The notes: generated by a model from the letters alone, not told the origin. 64,000 nucleotides of DNA from Fen-1258 sp964441505 (GCA_964441505.1 CAYTUV010000004.1:62001-126000); one strand, 5' to 3'; shown: positions 1 to 9,254, counted from the first letter of the stretch. Program-made: numbers and translations.

Positions 1-640
1 CTTTTAGCAAGAATTCATGATCTGCTGAATACTGTGCAGCGTTAGCATAGATGGACCAGTCATCCGGTCTTATCGCAATTTTTTCTTTAACTTTTTGGTA
101 AAACTGTTCAGTTAAATCAATTTCTACTTTGAACCTAATTTGAAAATCATCCCAATCGAGAAGAACATTAACTGAGCTATCGGTTATTTCGGAAAACGAA
201 AACTGGAGTCTTTCTGTAAAATTACCCTTAGATGACTTCACCTTAAGGCGCAACAAATCTTCGCTTTCATTATAGATCGTCCCCCAATTTTTGTAGGACT
301 TATTCAAAATAACCGTCCAATCATTTTCGCTTGGAATAGTAAATAAGGAATATATTCCTGCCGGTACTTTATTTTCCTCAACTACAACATCCGTTGTAAA
401 ATGAATTGTGGTTGATTCATTTGCCCCGGTTCGCCATATTTTGTTGTACGGAACAATATCGCCAAGTATCTTCCTTCCTTTTACGCCCGGTCTACAATAG
501 TTAATGGTTATTGCTGTATACCCAATTGTTTGAGACACTGAGGCGCTGGGGCTTGGGCGGGGAAGAAATTCATCGCTTTGCGCTTTATACGTAACAGCAA
601 AAATTAGAAGAATTATAAGAACGGAAAAATTACTTTTCAT
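1..640 (-). CDS. DUF2911 family secreted protein, C-terminus outside the window
   Basis: The reading frame opens at an ATG (638-640) and is still open at base 1, giving at least 213 residues. It begins with a signal peptide (MKSNFSVLIILLIFAVTYKAQ). The mature part carries the DUF2911 core: SPSASVSQTIG, then INYCRPGVKGRKI, IWRTGANESTTIHF, and VPAGIYSLFTIP followed by DWTVILNK. DUF2911 proteins are exported proteins of unknown function, common in Bacteroidota; many end in TPR-like helices, and the last visible residues (about 185-213) look helical. The family call is strong. No biochemical role can be given. Confidence 0.85.
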   Translation of the reverse strand, partial: MKSNFSVLIILLIFAVTYKAQSDEFLPRPSPSASVSQTIGYTAITINYCRPGVKGRKILGDIVPYNKIWRTGANESTTIHFTTDVVVEENKVPAGIYSLFTIPSENDWTVILNKSYKNWGTIYNESEDLLRLKVKSSKGNFTERLQFSFSEITDSSVNVLLDWDDFQIRFKVEIDLTEQFYQKVKEKIAIRPDDWSIYANAAQYSADHEFLLK

Positions 641-786
641 TGTTACCTCTATGATATAAAATAATTATCAGCCTGCCGGACAGGGGGAAGATTATCGGAA
701 GTGATTCATCTGCCCATTGAAAGATAAAAAGATGGGGTCTGGGATTCCACAGATTAATATCACCACTTGCTTTCTAATTAGTAATC

Positions 787-1704
787 CTATCTTACCTTGT
801 TTGAAAGAAAAGCATTCATCTTTTCCCTCATACCTTCAACTCCCTGCAGACCTCCCGTATGAAGAGCAATAATTGTTTTTCCTTCATTAAAAAATCCCTT
901 TTTCGTCAGGTCATATATACCATACATCATTTTGCCCGTGTAGATGGGATCGAGCGGAATGCCATTTATTTCTTCAAACTGCTTTATGAATAATATTAAA
1001 TCACGATTTATTTTTGCGTAACCGCCGAAATGATAATCCAGATTTATAGACCAGTTGTAAAAATTATTTTCTGTGAAATCCGCGATTAATTGTTCTGTGT
1101 TTTTAACAAGAAAGAGGCCGCCACGTAGAGCGGAAAAACCAAGAATTTTTTTCTCGCCATTCGATCTGACTATTAATCCTGATATTGTTCCGGCTATTCC
1201 GCAAGAGGTGCATAGAATATCAAAATCATCCTTCATTGGCATTAGAATTTCGCCGCAGCCTTTTACTGCTAGCGAATTTGTTCCACCTTCCGGTATAATG
1301 TGAACATTGCCGAATTTATTTCTGATCCATTCAGTAAATTCGGGTAAGTGTTTTTTTCTATAGTCCGTTCTGCTCAAATAAATCAACTGCATTCCTTGCC
1401 CGGATGCGAATTCAAGAGTTGGATTAAGGGGCAGGTGTTCTTCTCCGCGAATTATGCCGATTGTATCAAAACCAAACTCTCTGCCCGCAGCCGCTGTTGC
1501 AAAAATATGATTTGAAAAAGCCCCGCCATAAGTAAGCAATGTGCTATACCCGCTATCGCGCGCGTGAACCAAATTGTATTTTAGCTTAAACTACTTATTT
1601 CCCGAAATTGCCGGATGTATCAAGTCCAACCGTTTCATAAAAATTTTCGCCGGCACCTCTTCGAGAAATTGAATAGGCTGAAGAATTGCTTTCGATAGAT
1701 CTAT
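787..1704 (-). pseudogene. D-cysteine desulfhydrase / ACC deaminase-like PLP enzyme, broken by an in-frame TAG
   Basis: The intact 261-codon part (787-1572) matches the pyridoxal-phosphate D-cysteine desulfhydrase / ACC deaminase family: LLTYGGAFSNHIFATAAAG near its start, IPEGGTNSLAVKGCGE in the middle and a C-terminal LHTGGLQGVEG. The usual N-terminus lies upstream in the same frame (LQPIQFLEEVP, then MKRLDLIHPAISGNK), but a TAG codon at 1591-1593 follows the SGNK motif directly. SGNK holds the Schiff-base lysine (AAG, 1594-1596). Relatives usually have Trp or another aromatic residue at the stop position, so TGG to TAG is the simplest lesion. No ATG precedes this segment in frame; the likely start is now ATA (1702-1704), and an in-frame TAA lies at 1750-1752. 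A product begun at 1572 would lack the catalytic lysine. A sequencing error cannot be excluded. Confidence 0.8.
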
Positions 1705-1861
1705 TACTGATTCGAAATCCAGAAAAACCTCTATAATCGTGAAGCCATTTTAATAAAGGATAATAACTAATTCCAAGAAAACCGATTCGTGGAAATACTT
1801 TACGCCGGAGCGGGACTACTTTGTCCTGACAAAATTCCGCCTTAATTTAATAAGGTCATAC

Positions 1862-1890
1862 TTGATATATCCCTTATTTATTAATATAAT
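1862..1890 (+). promoter_or_regulatory. Sigma70-like promoter of the PII-amtB cluster
   Basis: TTGATA (1862-1867) and a perfect TATAAT (1885-1890) are separated by exactly 17 bp. Transcription would start near 1897, about 70 bp upstream of the PII start codon. I see no sigma54-type -24/-12 element here, although nitrogen genes often have one. Confidence 0.6.
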
Positions 1891-1966
1891 GTCCCCAAAA
1901 TACCTGGATAGATAATACTGTTGGTCTTTTTGAGCGACAGGGCCAAAAATAGATTGAGAGGAGATT

Positions 1967-2305
1967 ATGAAAAAAATAGAAGCAGTTATAAGACCTTTTA
2001 AATTGGATGAGGTTCACAATGCTTTATTAGAAGCCGGATTTGCCGGTTTAACCGTAACAGAGGTGCGTGGTTACGGCAGACAAAAGGGACACAAAGAGGT
2101 GTATCGCGGTTCGGAATATAATATTGAATTTGTTCCGAAAATAAAAATCGAATTAGTCTGTGAAGATGAAAAAATGGAAGCCGCCATCTCCATTATAATT
2201 AATTCATCCAAAACGGGCGAAGTCGGGGATGGAAAAATCTTCATTCTTAATGTAGAAGAAACTATTCGAATCCGAACCGAAGAATCGGGCAAAACTGCCA
2301 TTTAA
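1967..2305 (+). CDS. glnK: Nitrogen regulatory PII protein (GlnK/GlnB type)
   Basis: This 112-residue protein has the normal PII length and layout: N-terminal MKKIEAVIRPFKLDEV, the T-loop GHKEVYRGSEYNIEFVPK with Tyr51 (the residue uridylylated in many PII proteins) and Tyr46, and the C-loop TGEVGDGKIF. PII proteins sense 2-oxoglutarate and ATP/ADP; GlnK paralogues bind and block the ammonium channel AmtB. A strong ribosome site (GAGAGGAG, 1956-1963) fixes the ATG. It lies just upstream of an outer-membrane barrel gene and amtB on the same strand, so a GlnK role is more likely than a general GlnB role. That last point is inferred from context. Confidence 0.93.
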   Translation: MKKIEAVIRPFKLDEVHNALLEAGFAGLTVTEVRGYGRQKGHKEVYRGSEYNIEFVPKIKIELVCEDEKMEAAISIIINSSKTGEVGDGKIFILNVEETIRIRTEESGKTAI

Positions 2306-2326
2306 TTATTGAGAAAGGAAAATCGC

Positions 2327-3028
2327 TTGAAAAAAATTATATTTATTTTATTCGTTCTATTGGCTGCCAATATTGATTCATTTAGTCAGGTGAAATTTGG
2401 CGCTGATGTTTATAGCCGATACATCTGGAGAGGAATAGATTTTGGTAATTCCCCCGCATTTCAACCAAGCCTGACATTCACAACCGGAGGTCTCTCCATT
2501 GGAGCCTGGGGTTCCTATGCATTCCCGACTGCTGGAACAACATATTCTGAAAATGATTTGTGGGCAACTTATTCGATTTCATCAGAAAAATCCGGTACGT
2601 TTTCCATCCTTTTTACCGATTATTATATACCGTCTGCAGGAATTCAATTTGGTTTTTATAAACCGAAAACTAGTGGATCCGCCGCACACACTGTAGAAGG
2701 TGGTTTAAGCTATGTGGGACCGGAATCAGTCCCGATTTCGTTCGTCTTCTATACAAATTTATCTAACGATCCAGAGAATTCATCCTACATCCAAGTGGGC
2801 TATCCTATTGCGGTAGGTGATGCAACCGTTACTTTTGCCGCCGGTTTTGTTCCATCAAAATGTGTGTATTATCTAACCGATAAGTCCGGCTTCATAAATC
2901 TTAGCATAACTGCCGCTAAATCAATTGCAATAACCGATAAGTTTTCCGTTCCCATCAATGTATCATACATTGCCAACCCTGCATTGGATAAAACCTATCT
3001 AGCTTTTGGTGCCGGTTTTATTTTTTAA
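2327..3028 (+). CDS. Outer-membrane beta-barrel protein, TIGR02001/TorF-like (Gcw_chp)
   Basis: I prefer the TTG at 2327 because AAAGGA sits 7 nt upstream and the product opens with a clean signal peptide (KKIIFILFVLLAANIDSFSQ). A TTG at 2309 in the same frame would lengthen it by six residues. The mature protein starts VKFGADVYSRYIWRGIDFG, the usual opening of the Gcw_chp/TIGR02001 family, followed by alternating aromatic-rich strands and a terminal FGAGFIF expected of a barrel. It sits between glnK and amtB, 43 bp before amtB. Members of this family are often found beside PII/Amt genes. A role in passage of ammonium or small solutes across the outer membrane is only an inference. Confidence 0.7.
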   Translation: MKKIIFILFVLLAANIDSFSQVKFGADVYSRYIWRGIDFGNSPAFQPSLTFTTGGLSIGAWGSYAFPTAGTTYSENDLWATYSISSEKSGTFSILFTDYYIPSAGIQFGFYKPKTSGSAAHTVEGGLSYVGPESVPISFVFYTNLSNDPENSSYIQVGYPIAVGDATVTFAAGFVPSKCVYYLTDKSGFINLSITAAKSIAITDKFSVPINVSYIANPALDKTYLAFGAGFIF

Positions 3029-3073
3029 CAGATCATTAATTTTTTGATTCAAGAATAGATTGGAGAAATCGTG

Positions 3074-4603
3074 ATGAAAATAAATAATTATATAATCTTA
3101 GCCATATTTCTAATTTTATGCTTAATTGCAGTCTTGCCCAACAATATTTACGCGCAGGTCGATCCGGGCGGAACCAAGACCGGTACAATTAAAGATGTTC
3201 CTTCGGCTAAACCTGGTGAACCAACATTAACAGAAGTTGCAGATGCGGTTGGACATAATAGAATAGCAACAAATTTTGTATGGACTCTTATCGCCGGTTT
3301 TTTGGTGATGTTCATGCAGGCAGGATTCGCCATGGTGGAAGCCGGATTTACACAAGCGAAAAATGTTGCACATACGATGGGTATGAATCTTTTGGTTTAT
3401 GCAATTGGTATGATTGGCTTCTGGGTCTGCGGATTTGCATTGATGTTTGGTGGTGTTGGGGCAATAGCCTCTCTGGGCGGAACACCCGGATTATCAAACG
3501 AAATTTCTATTACTCTCTTCGGGAAACATTTCGGATTATTCGGCACAAACGGATTCTTTCTGAACGGTGCGGTATATGATGTTGGGGTTTTTGCTCTATT
3601 CTTATTTCAAATGGTTTTCATGGATACTACTGCAACAATTCCAACCGGTTCAATGGCGGAAAGGTGGAAATTCACATCCTTCATATTTTTTGCTTTTTTC
3701 ATCTCGATGTTTGTCTATCCAATCTTTGGCAACTGGGTTTGGGGAGGAGGATGGCTGGCGCAACTTGGTGTTAATTTCGGATTGGGGCATGGCCATGTAG
3801 ATTTTGCGGGATCCTCTGTTGTGCATATGGTTGGCGGCGTTGCGGCGCTGGCTGGAGCAATTGTACTTGGTCCGCGAATTGGAAAGTACAATAAGAACGG
3901 AACTTCAAACGCAATCCCCGGCCACAATATTCCTATGGCAATCATAGGAACATTCATTTTAGCTTTTGGCTGGTTCGGATTCAACGCCGGCTCAACTTTA
4001 GCCGGAAATGATTTACGTCTGGCGGTTGCTGCAACAAATACAATGATAGCATCCGGCGCCGGCGCATTAGCTGCAACATTCTATATGATGTGGAGATATG
4101 GTAAACCTGATCCAAGTATGATGGCTAACGGATTGCTCGCCGGTCTTGTTGCAATTACGGCTCCTTGCGCATTTGTAAGTTCCTGGGCGGCATTTTTAAT
4201 CGGGACAGTTGCAGGCGTGCTGGTTATTATCGCTGTTTTTTATATTGACCAAAAACTTAAGATAGACGATCCCGTTGGCGCCGTTGCGGTTCATGGTGTA
4301 AACGGTTTGTGGGGCATTCTTGCGTTAGGTCTCTTTGCTGATGGTACCTATGGAGATGGTTGGAATGGCATTTCGGGTACGGTCAGGGGATTGTTTTATG
4401 GCGATCCGGGTCAGCTGGTTGCACAACTAATTGGTTCAGTTACCTGTATAGTTTTTGTTTTTGCGGCTATGTATACTTTTTTCAAAGTACAGGATAAATT
4501 CTTCGGCGGAATCCGTGTTAGCGCGAAAGATGAAATCGCCGGCTTAGATATGCCGGAGATGGGTATTAAGGGGTATGAAGATGCCAAGGTTAGATCATAC
4601 TAA
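3074..4603 (+). CDS. amtB: Ammonium transporter AmtB
   Basis: The protein has about 509 residues. An N-terminal signal-like segment ending NNIYAQ and a roughly 35-residue periplasmic linker precede eleven predicted membrane spans. Family landmarks are visible: AHTMGMNLLVYAIG, the first pore histidine in VVHMVGGVAALAGAIVLGPR, FGWFGFNAGS, and the second pore histidine in GAVAVHGVNGLWGILALGLF. The channel conducts ammonia/ammonium across the inner membrane and is gated by GlnK. The ATG at 3074 is preferred over the GTG at 3071 because GGAG (3062-3065) is better spaced for it. It is the last gene of the glnK-barrel-amtB cluster. Confidence 0.95.
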   Translation: MKINNYIILAIFLILCLIAVLPNNIYAQVDPGGTKTGTIKDVPSAKPGEPTLTEVADAVGHNRIATNFVWTLIAGFLVMFMQAGFAMVEAGFTQAKNVAHTMGMNLLVYAIGMIGFWVCGFALMFGGVGAIASLGGTPGLSNEISITLFGKHFGLFGTNGFFLNGAVYDVGVFALFLFQMVFMDTTATIPTGSMAERWKFTSFIFFAFFISMFVYPIFGNWVWGGGWLAQLGVNFGLGHGHVDFAGSSVVHMVGGVAALAGAIVLGPRIGKYNKNGTSNAIPGHNIPMAIIGTFILAFGWFGFNAGSTLAGNDLRLAVAATNTMIASGAGALAATFYMMWRYGKPDPSMMANGLLAGLVAITAPCAFVSSWAAFLIGTVAGVLVIIAVFYIDQKLKIDDPVGAVAVHGVNGLWGILALGLFADGTYGDGWNGISGTVRGLFYGDPGQLVAQLIGSVTCIVFVFAAMYTFFKVQDKFFGGIRVSAKDEIAGLDMPEMGIKGYEDAKVRSY

Positions 4604-4670
4604 ATTTATACCGCGGAAATTCTCAATCAGATTTTACCGGCTGTTTTCCTGTTCATTAATTCCACGTTCT

Positions 4671-4697
4671 TGTCCTCCTGCAATACTAAGGAGGACA
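4671..4697. terminator. Hairpin downstream of amtB
   Basis: A perfect 9-bp inverted repeat, TGTCCTCCT (4671-4679) and AGGAGGACA (4689-4697), encloses a 9-nt loop. It lies 67 bp after the amtB stop. No clean T-run follows, so it could be a weak terminator or an mRNA 3'-end stabiliser. One arm contains an AGGAGG sequence, but no reading frame starts next to it. Confidence 0.45.
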
Positions 4698-4836
4698 GAG
4701 AATAATTCATTAATTTATTCAGCCAAACTTCAGTTTAGCTTTATCTAAGTAGAGTTCCCTCATGTTTTTTTGAAAACCATGAAACTATTTTGCGTGACGG
4801 TACTATAAATAGCTGAAATTCAACAACACAAAAAGT

Positions 4837-5745
4837 ATGAGATGTGAGATGAAAAAAAATAATTGGCTGCCCGGTAAAAAAATTACATGGACAGATATTA
4901 AAACGGCTGCCAAGGAATACGGCAGATTGGCGCTGATACTCTTCATTGTTACCTCCTCTTTAATTCAGGGATCCCGCGTTCCCACTCCATCGATGGAAAC
5001 GACTATTATGACGGGAGACTTTTTAATGGTAAATAAACTCGCTTACGATTTAACAACGCCGCGTAATATTCCATTTACAGATATTGAGCTTCCGTTTACT
5101 CAATTGATCAAGTGGAACAATCCGGATCGGGGCGATATTGTTGTTTTTGAATTCCCCGGAAACAGGGATGAAATTAAGAATTCGAAAATTGATAACTATG
5201 TTAAACGGTGCGTTGCGGTGGCTGGCGATACGCTCGAAGTGAAAAATAAAATTATATCTGTGAACGGAAAAGAAGCACCCATCCCAATCCATGTTCAATA
5301 TGCCAGAAATAATGTTCTTCCGGTAGATTTTGTAGAGCCTGAAATATTTCCTAAACACTCTTTCTGGAATTCCGATAACTACGGCCCTATTGTGATTCCA
5401 AAGAAAGGAGAAATTATCACCCTATCGATATCAAATATTGATGAATGGAAAACTTTCATCGATCGCGAATACGGAAAAGATGTTGTGAAAATTGAGAACG
5501 GAGAAATTTTTGTTGATGGAAAAGAAACCACTCAATATAAAGTACATGACGATTATTACTTCATGATGGGAGATAACCGCGACAACAGTCTTGACAGCCG
5601 CTATTGGGGATTTGTACCGAGGCGAAATGTGATAGGAACGCCGATGTTTGTGTATTGGTCTTGGGACAGCAACATACCTTTTTCCGATTTTTTCAATTTG
5701 CTTGCGTCAGTCCGTCTTGATAGAATTGGAAAGATTGTGAATTAG
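4837..5745 (+). CDS. lepB: Signal peptidase I
   Basis: This type I leader peptidase cleaves signal peptides from exported proteins at the outer face of the inner membrane. One N-terminal membrane anchor (about residues 28-46) precedes the catalytic Ser52 in VPTPSMETT, the general-base Lys123 in NYVKRCVAVAGD, and box E GDNRDNSLDSRYWG (245-258). At 302 residues it is near the usual length for Gram-negative enzymes. The start could also be the ATG at 4849, since neither has a strong ribosome site. The gene converges with the restriction-modification gene, and the two coding ends overlap by 4 bp. Confidence 0.93.
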   Translation: MRCEMKKNNWLPGKKITWTDIKTAAKEYGRLALILFIVTSSLIQGSRVPTPSMETTIMTGDFLMVNKLAYDLTTPRNIPFTDIELPFTQLIKWNNPDRGDIVVFEFPGNRDEIKNSKIDNYVKRCVAVAGDTLEVKNKIISVNGKEAPIPIHVQYARNNVLPVDFVEPEIFPKHSFWNSDNYGPIVIPKKGEIITLSISNIDEWKTFIDREYGKDVVKIENGEIFVDGKETTQYKVHDDYYFMMGDNRDNSLDSRYWGFVPRRNVIGTPMFVYWSWDSNIPFSDFFNLLASVRLDRIGKIVN

Positions 5746-8291
5746 GTTTTTGCGTATGGTCCCAAAAACCGTTTTCCGTTGAGATGCACTAGGTGTGTTG
5801 GATTTTCGGCGACCCAAACTTCTGTTTCCCACGCAATTTTCTCTAAATACTTCATCATTGTTTTCTTGGTTAGAAATGCTGTTATAAAAACTAATCCCGC
5901 TTTGCTTTTGCCAAATAATTCTTCCAATTCTATCTTTCGCTTCGGATCAATCGGCCCATGACTTGTTACTGCCTCGACCAAAATCAACCATTTTTTCCCT
6001 TTATGGTGAATTATTAAGTCCGGCATTTTGCCGTGATAATCTTTGATTTTTACCCCAACTGCTGCTAAGGCTTTTTGATCAAAATGAGCCCACTTTACTT
6101 TTGCATCACCAACATAAATAAGTTTTCCCTTTGGAGTAAAGTATGCGCAAAATTCTTTTATAATTTTTTCAATCAACTTGTTTTGACCGCCTCTTGACAA
6201 ATATATTTCAACCTCTTCGGCAACCCGTATTGAAATTTTTTCTAATTCTCTTTTCTGCTCATAAATAGATACCAGTGTTTTAACACTAGATAAATATCTC
6301 TTGAGGTTTGTACTCCATGATTTTGAATTAAATGATCTGAGCAACTCTAGGGTCTTGTTTTCAATTTCGTAAACATAATTCGGACTATTTGTTGGTCTTG
6401 ACTCATCCGGATTAGGAACAACTATTCCGGCTTGGACGAATTGATGAATTGTCTGGCGGCTTATGCTTTCGCGGGAATTTGGGGCATATTCTCTTTGATA
6501 GTTTTCTTTAATAAAATTCATTATCGAAGTGATCCCAATTAAAACCGATTTACTTTTCACCCAAGAATCTCCCGGCCTTAACTTAACAAGTGAAAGAAGG
6601 GTAAGAGCAGAGCGATCGTTTTGTTGATCTTTTGGTAATCCAATTTGTTTTAGAATTGAAAGTGCTTCTTCAATTTTCTTTTTGATCTGAATAGGGTTTT
6701 CTTTTGTTGACATATTAAACAACTCCTTTTCAATTAAAGAATCCATCTCGTCTTGATCTGGAATACTTTCGTAATAACTCCCAATCCGAATTAATTGGTC
6801 TATCTCTGGAATTGGAATATATCTTAAATCCTCTGCATTTACTTGTGTGTGCCCATTAAACAATCTAAAGTATTGATCAACAAGAGATGAATTTAGATAA
6901 ATTGTTAGACCTAGAGCAACCTCGCGTTTAAGCGGGGCATTATTCATGTGAAAATAATTTATATGGTTTTCAATGCCGATCAAATCAAAATTGTATTTAC
7001 TCGCATCATAAAATGCTGCAATAATTCTTTTTTTTTCTTCTTTTGAGCTAAATCGTTTACAGAAAGTGTAATAACCAGATTTAACCAATAATTTTTGGGT
7101 TTTGTTGTTTATACAAATTGCCTCATTTTTCTTTCGTGAATATCTTGGCCAAGTCATCATTCCATTAGAAAAATGAAAAGGATAAAAAAGTGCTGTAGCA
7201 TTCGCGGTAGTATTCTCCGTTAATTGTTCGGATATTCTAAAATCAACGACCCGACCCGTTGAAACGCTCATCCCACTATCACTTAGTCTTTTAGGAATTG
7301 TAGATATTTTTTCTAAAATTTTAATTGAGTATTCGTTTGTAATTATATGAACTATTTTGTTTTCATCTGTCGGTATAATCACTAAATCATGGCTTACATT
7401 TATCGTTTGATTCGTATTGTCTTCTGGCGATTCGCTTGTTGTTACTGTAACCATTTTTTCTTGTGGCATTTGGGGAGAGACAACAAAAAGCATATTCTCT
7501 TGCAAAACACCATCCTCGTCAAAAGTTTTATCTCTTCTTGAATATGTGTGAATCTTATGAAAGAAAAGTTTACTAAAAAACGAAAGACGAAATCCTTTAT
7601 AGTAACCGCCGTTACAAAAACTTCTTGGTGTTATTCCAATGATTTGACCAGCGGGTTCAAGTAAATAACTTGACAATGAAAGAAAAGCCGTATAAGCATT
7701 TGTTGTACCTTCTCCAAGATAATTTAATATTTTCCTAGATAACGATGTGTTTCTGATTTTTTTATATGGCGGATTTAGAATTATGGCGTCAAACAAACCC
7801 AACTTAGTATTCTTTGTAGAGAAGAAATTGCTTTGCTTGCTGTTTTGGATTTCTTCATAGGCCAATTCAAAAAAATCTCTATTGATAACTTCATAATTAA
7901 ACTTGACATTATTTTTGTCGCAATAATTCTTACATTCATCCAATGTTATTCTTAAAAATTCATTTAATGCACTGTCAATTTCTACAGCTATTAACTCTAT
8001 GCTTTTTACATGGGTTCCTGTGCTTAAGATATGGTGCACCAATGAGGTTGAGAGAATTCCCGTTCCAGCTCCGGGTTCTAAAATTCGAATTTTTTCTTTT
8101 TCAATTGGTAAAGATAAAGAAGACATGAATTTAGATACAGCAATTGGTGTAAAAAACTGTGCGTTTTTTCTTCGGTTTATTAACAAACTCGATTTAATAT
8201 ACTGCGACCTTAGAAGTTCGGCATTTTCTAATATATTATCACTTGAACTTAGCAATTCTCTCTTCAACTGTTTGAAAGTAAAATTAGACAA
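5742..8291 (-). CDS. Single-chain restriction-modification protein: N6-adenine methyltransferase fused to a BsuBI/PstI-type endonuclease
   Basis: This 849-residue protein joins two activities that are separate genes in the classical PstI and BsuBI systems. The N-terminal part is an adenine methyltransferase: NAQFFTPIAVSKFM (43-56), SAM-binding motif I ILEPGAGTGILS (70-81), catalytic NPPY (173-176), then a likely target-recognition region. From about residue 560 it matches the BsuBI/PstI endonuclease family: the helical N-domain (ALTLLSLVKLRPGDSWV, YAPNSRESISRQTIHQFVQ, AGIVVPNPDESRPTNSP) and the nuclease domain (GKMPDLIIHH with Asp758, LVEAVTSHGPIDPKRKIEL with Glu773, IAWETEVWVAENPTHL). Recognition of CTGCAG is a family-based guess. 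The start is TTG (8289-8291), 21 bp downstream of the deacetylase gene and overlapping a short ATG frame. No separate methylase, specificity or controller gene is nearby. Confidence 0.88.
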   Translation of the reverse strand: MSNFTFKQLKRELLSSSDNILENAELLRSQYIKSSLLINRRKNAQFFTPIAVSKFMSSLSLPIEKEKIRILEPGAGTGILSTSLVHHILSTGTHVKSIELIAVEIDSALNEFLRITLDECKNYCDKNNVKFNYEVINRDFFELAYEEIQNSKQSNFFSTKNTKLGLFDAIILNPPYKKIRNTSLSRKILNYLGEGTTNAYTAFLSLSSYLLEPAGQIIGITPRSFCNGGYYKGFRLSFFSKLFFHKIHTYSRRDKTFDEDGVLQENMLFVVSPQMPQEKMVTVTTSESPEDNTNQTINVSHDLVIIPTDENKIVHIITNEYSIKILEKISTIPKRLSDSGMSVSTGRVVDFRISEQLTENTTANATALFYPFHFSNGMMTWPRYSRKKNEAICINNKTQKLLVKSGYYTFCKRFSSKEEKKRIIAAFYDASKYNFDLIGIENHINYFHMNNAPLKREVALGLTIYLNSSLVDQYFRLFNGHTQVNAEDLRYIPIPEIDQLIRIGSYYESIPDQDEMDSLIEKELFNMSTKENPIQIKKKIEEALSILKQIGLPKDQQNDRSALTLLSLVKLRPGDSWVKSKSVLIGITSIMNFIKENYQREYAPNSRESISRQTIHQFVQAGIVVPNPDESRPTNSPNYVYEIENKTLELLRSFNSKSWSTNLKRYLSSVKTLVSIYEQKRELEKISIRVAEEVEIYLSRGGQNKLIEKIIKEFCAYFTPKGKLIYVGDAKVKWAHFDQKALAAVGVKIKDYHGKMPDLIIHHKGKKWLILVEAVTSHGPIDPKRKIELEELFGKSKAGLVFITAFLTKKTMMKYLEKIAWETEVWVAENPTHLVHLNGKRFLGPYAKT

Positions 8292-8312
8292 AACTTTTCT
8301 TGTACGCCATAA

Positions 8313-9254
8313 TTATTCCGAAGCGACACCGGCATATTCCATAATATATGCTGGCGTCTTTGGTTCATCGCCAAAGAATTCTTTTTTCTTACCCTGGGTT
8401 ACTGCCCACCGGTGAATCCATGAAATACCTCCCGCACCGATGAATGTGTCTTTCGATTTAAATGCGTCATCTCTCAGAGCTTCGTCGAGAGAAATAAAAC
8501 TGTATCCGCTTGATCGGATAATTTCACAGAGTATATTGTAATAATCCGCATTAAGTGTGTTTGCGTGGATAAGAAGAATATGATTTATATTCCTTCCGAA
8601 AAGAGCTATTGACTGACTCTCCCAGTAATCGAGTTTGCGTTTCATATAGTCAATATATTCCGACCCGATACGATTCATCATCTCAGTTTTGCTTGAATCA
8701 ACTGCGTTTCTATACGCGCCGGCAAAAATCCATTCCGCGTTATCAAAAGTTACCGGCGCTATTGTATATCCGTTTCCGGCAATGAATTTTTCGATTTCAT
8801 TTTTAACTTCCAAACTTCTCCCTGTTTGAAGATACGGATGCCGGAAGTAGATCAGCTTTTTTCCTTTGTCTTCGACTAACTTCCTAATCACTCTCTCGCC
8901 ATCTAATAGATCTTTTTTATATTCTTCAACCGAAACTCTGTTCGCACTTTTATGAGCAAAGGTGTGATTGCCCAGATCGAGTTCGGCATCCAACCATTTC
9001 TTTAGTAGTGATATTTTTGAATCATCGTTTTTGCCGTCAACCTGCAGTTTATCCTCATTCACAAATCCAATCACTGGTGCATTTTGTGATTTTATCTTCT
9101 CTAAAAATTTATCCGTTATTTGGTGGTTTCTTTCATTACTCAGATACTTTCCGTTTTGAAGCGGCAGATCATCAATCGTAATAGCGATTCTTTTATTCTG
9201 TGCAATTACAGTAGAACCGATAAAAAGACAAATTAGAAAAAGTTGTTTCATCAT
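8313..9254 (-). CDS. Secreted polysaccharide deacetylase (NodB homology domain)
   Basis: With the start at the ATG of the MMKQLF pair (9252-9254) the product has 313 residues and a signal peptide ending near TVIAQ. All NodB/carbohydrate esterase 4 motifs are present: TIDDLP (metal-binding and catalytic Asp, about 26-31), HTFAH (97-101), RHPY (138-141) and a late LLIHANTL. Such enzymes remove acetyl groups from N-acetylated sugars in cell wall or exopolysaccharide. A longer frame to 9314 exists but would put 20 unrelated residues before the signal peptide. It lies between the amidohydrolase gene upstream and the restriction-modification gene downstream, all on the minus strand. The substrate cannot be told from sequence. 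Confidence 0.85.
   Translation of the reverse strand: MMKQLFLICLFIGSTVIAQNKRIAITIDDLPLQNGKYLSNERNHQITDKFLEKIKSQNAPVIGFVNEDKLQVDGKNDDSKISLLKKWLDAELDLGNHTFAHKSANRVSVEEYKKDLLDGERVIRKLVEDKGKKLIYFRHPYLQTGRSLEVKNEIEKFIAGNGYTIAPVTFDNAEWIFAGAYRNAVDSSKTEMMNRIGSEYIDYMKRKLDYWESQSIALFGRNINHILLIHANTLNADYYNILCEIIRSSGYSFISLDEALRDDAFKSKDTFIGAGGISWIHRWAVTQGKKKEFFGDEPKTPAYIMEYAGVASE

Noticed and set aside
1591..1593. TAG read as pyrrolysine
   Set aside because: No pylT or pylS genes are in view, the family has an aromatic residue here, and the start codon is damaged too. Simple decay is more likely.
1610..1800. A separate minus-strand protein in another frame (ISYYPLLKWLHDYRGFSG...)
   Set aside because: It reads plausibly, but the frame carrying LQPIQFLEEVP and SGNK matches a known family continuous with the downstream gene.
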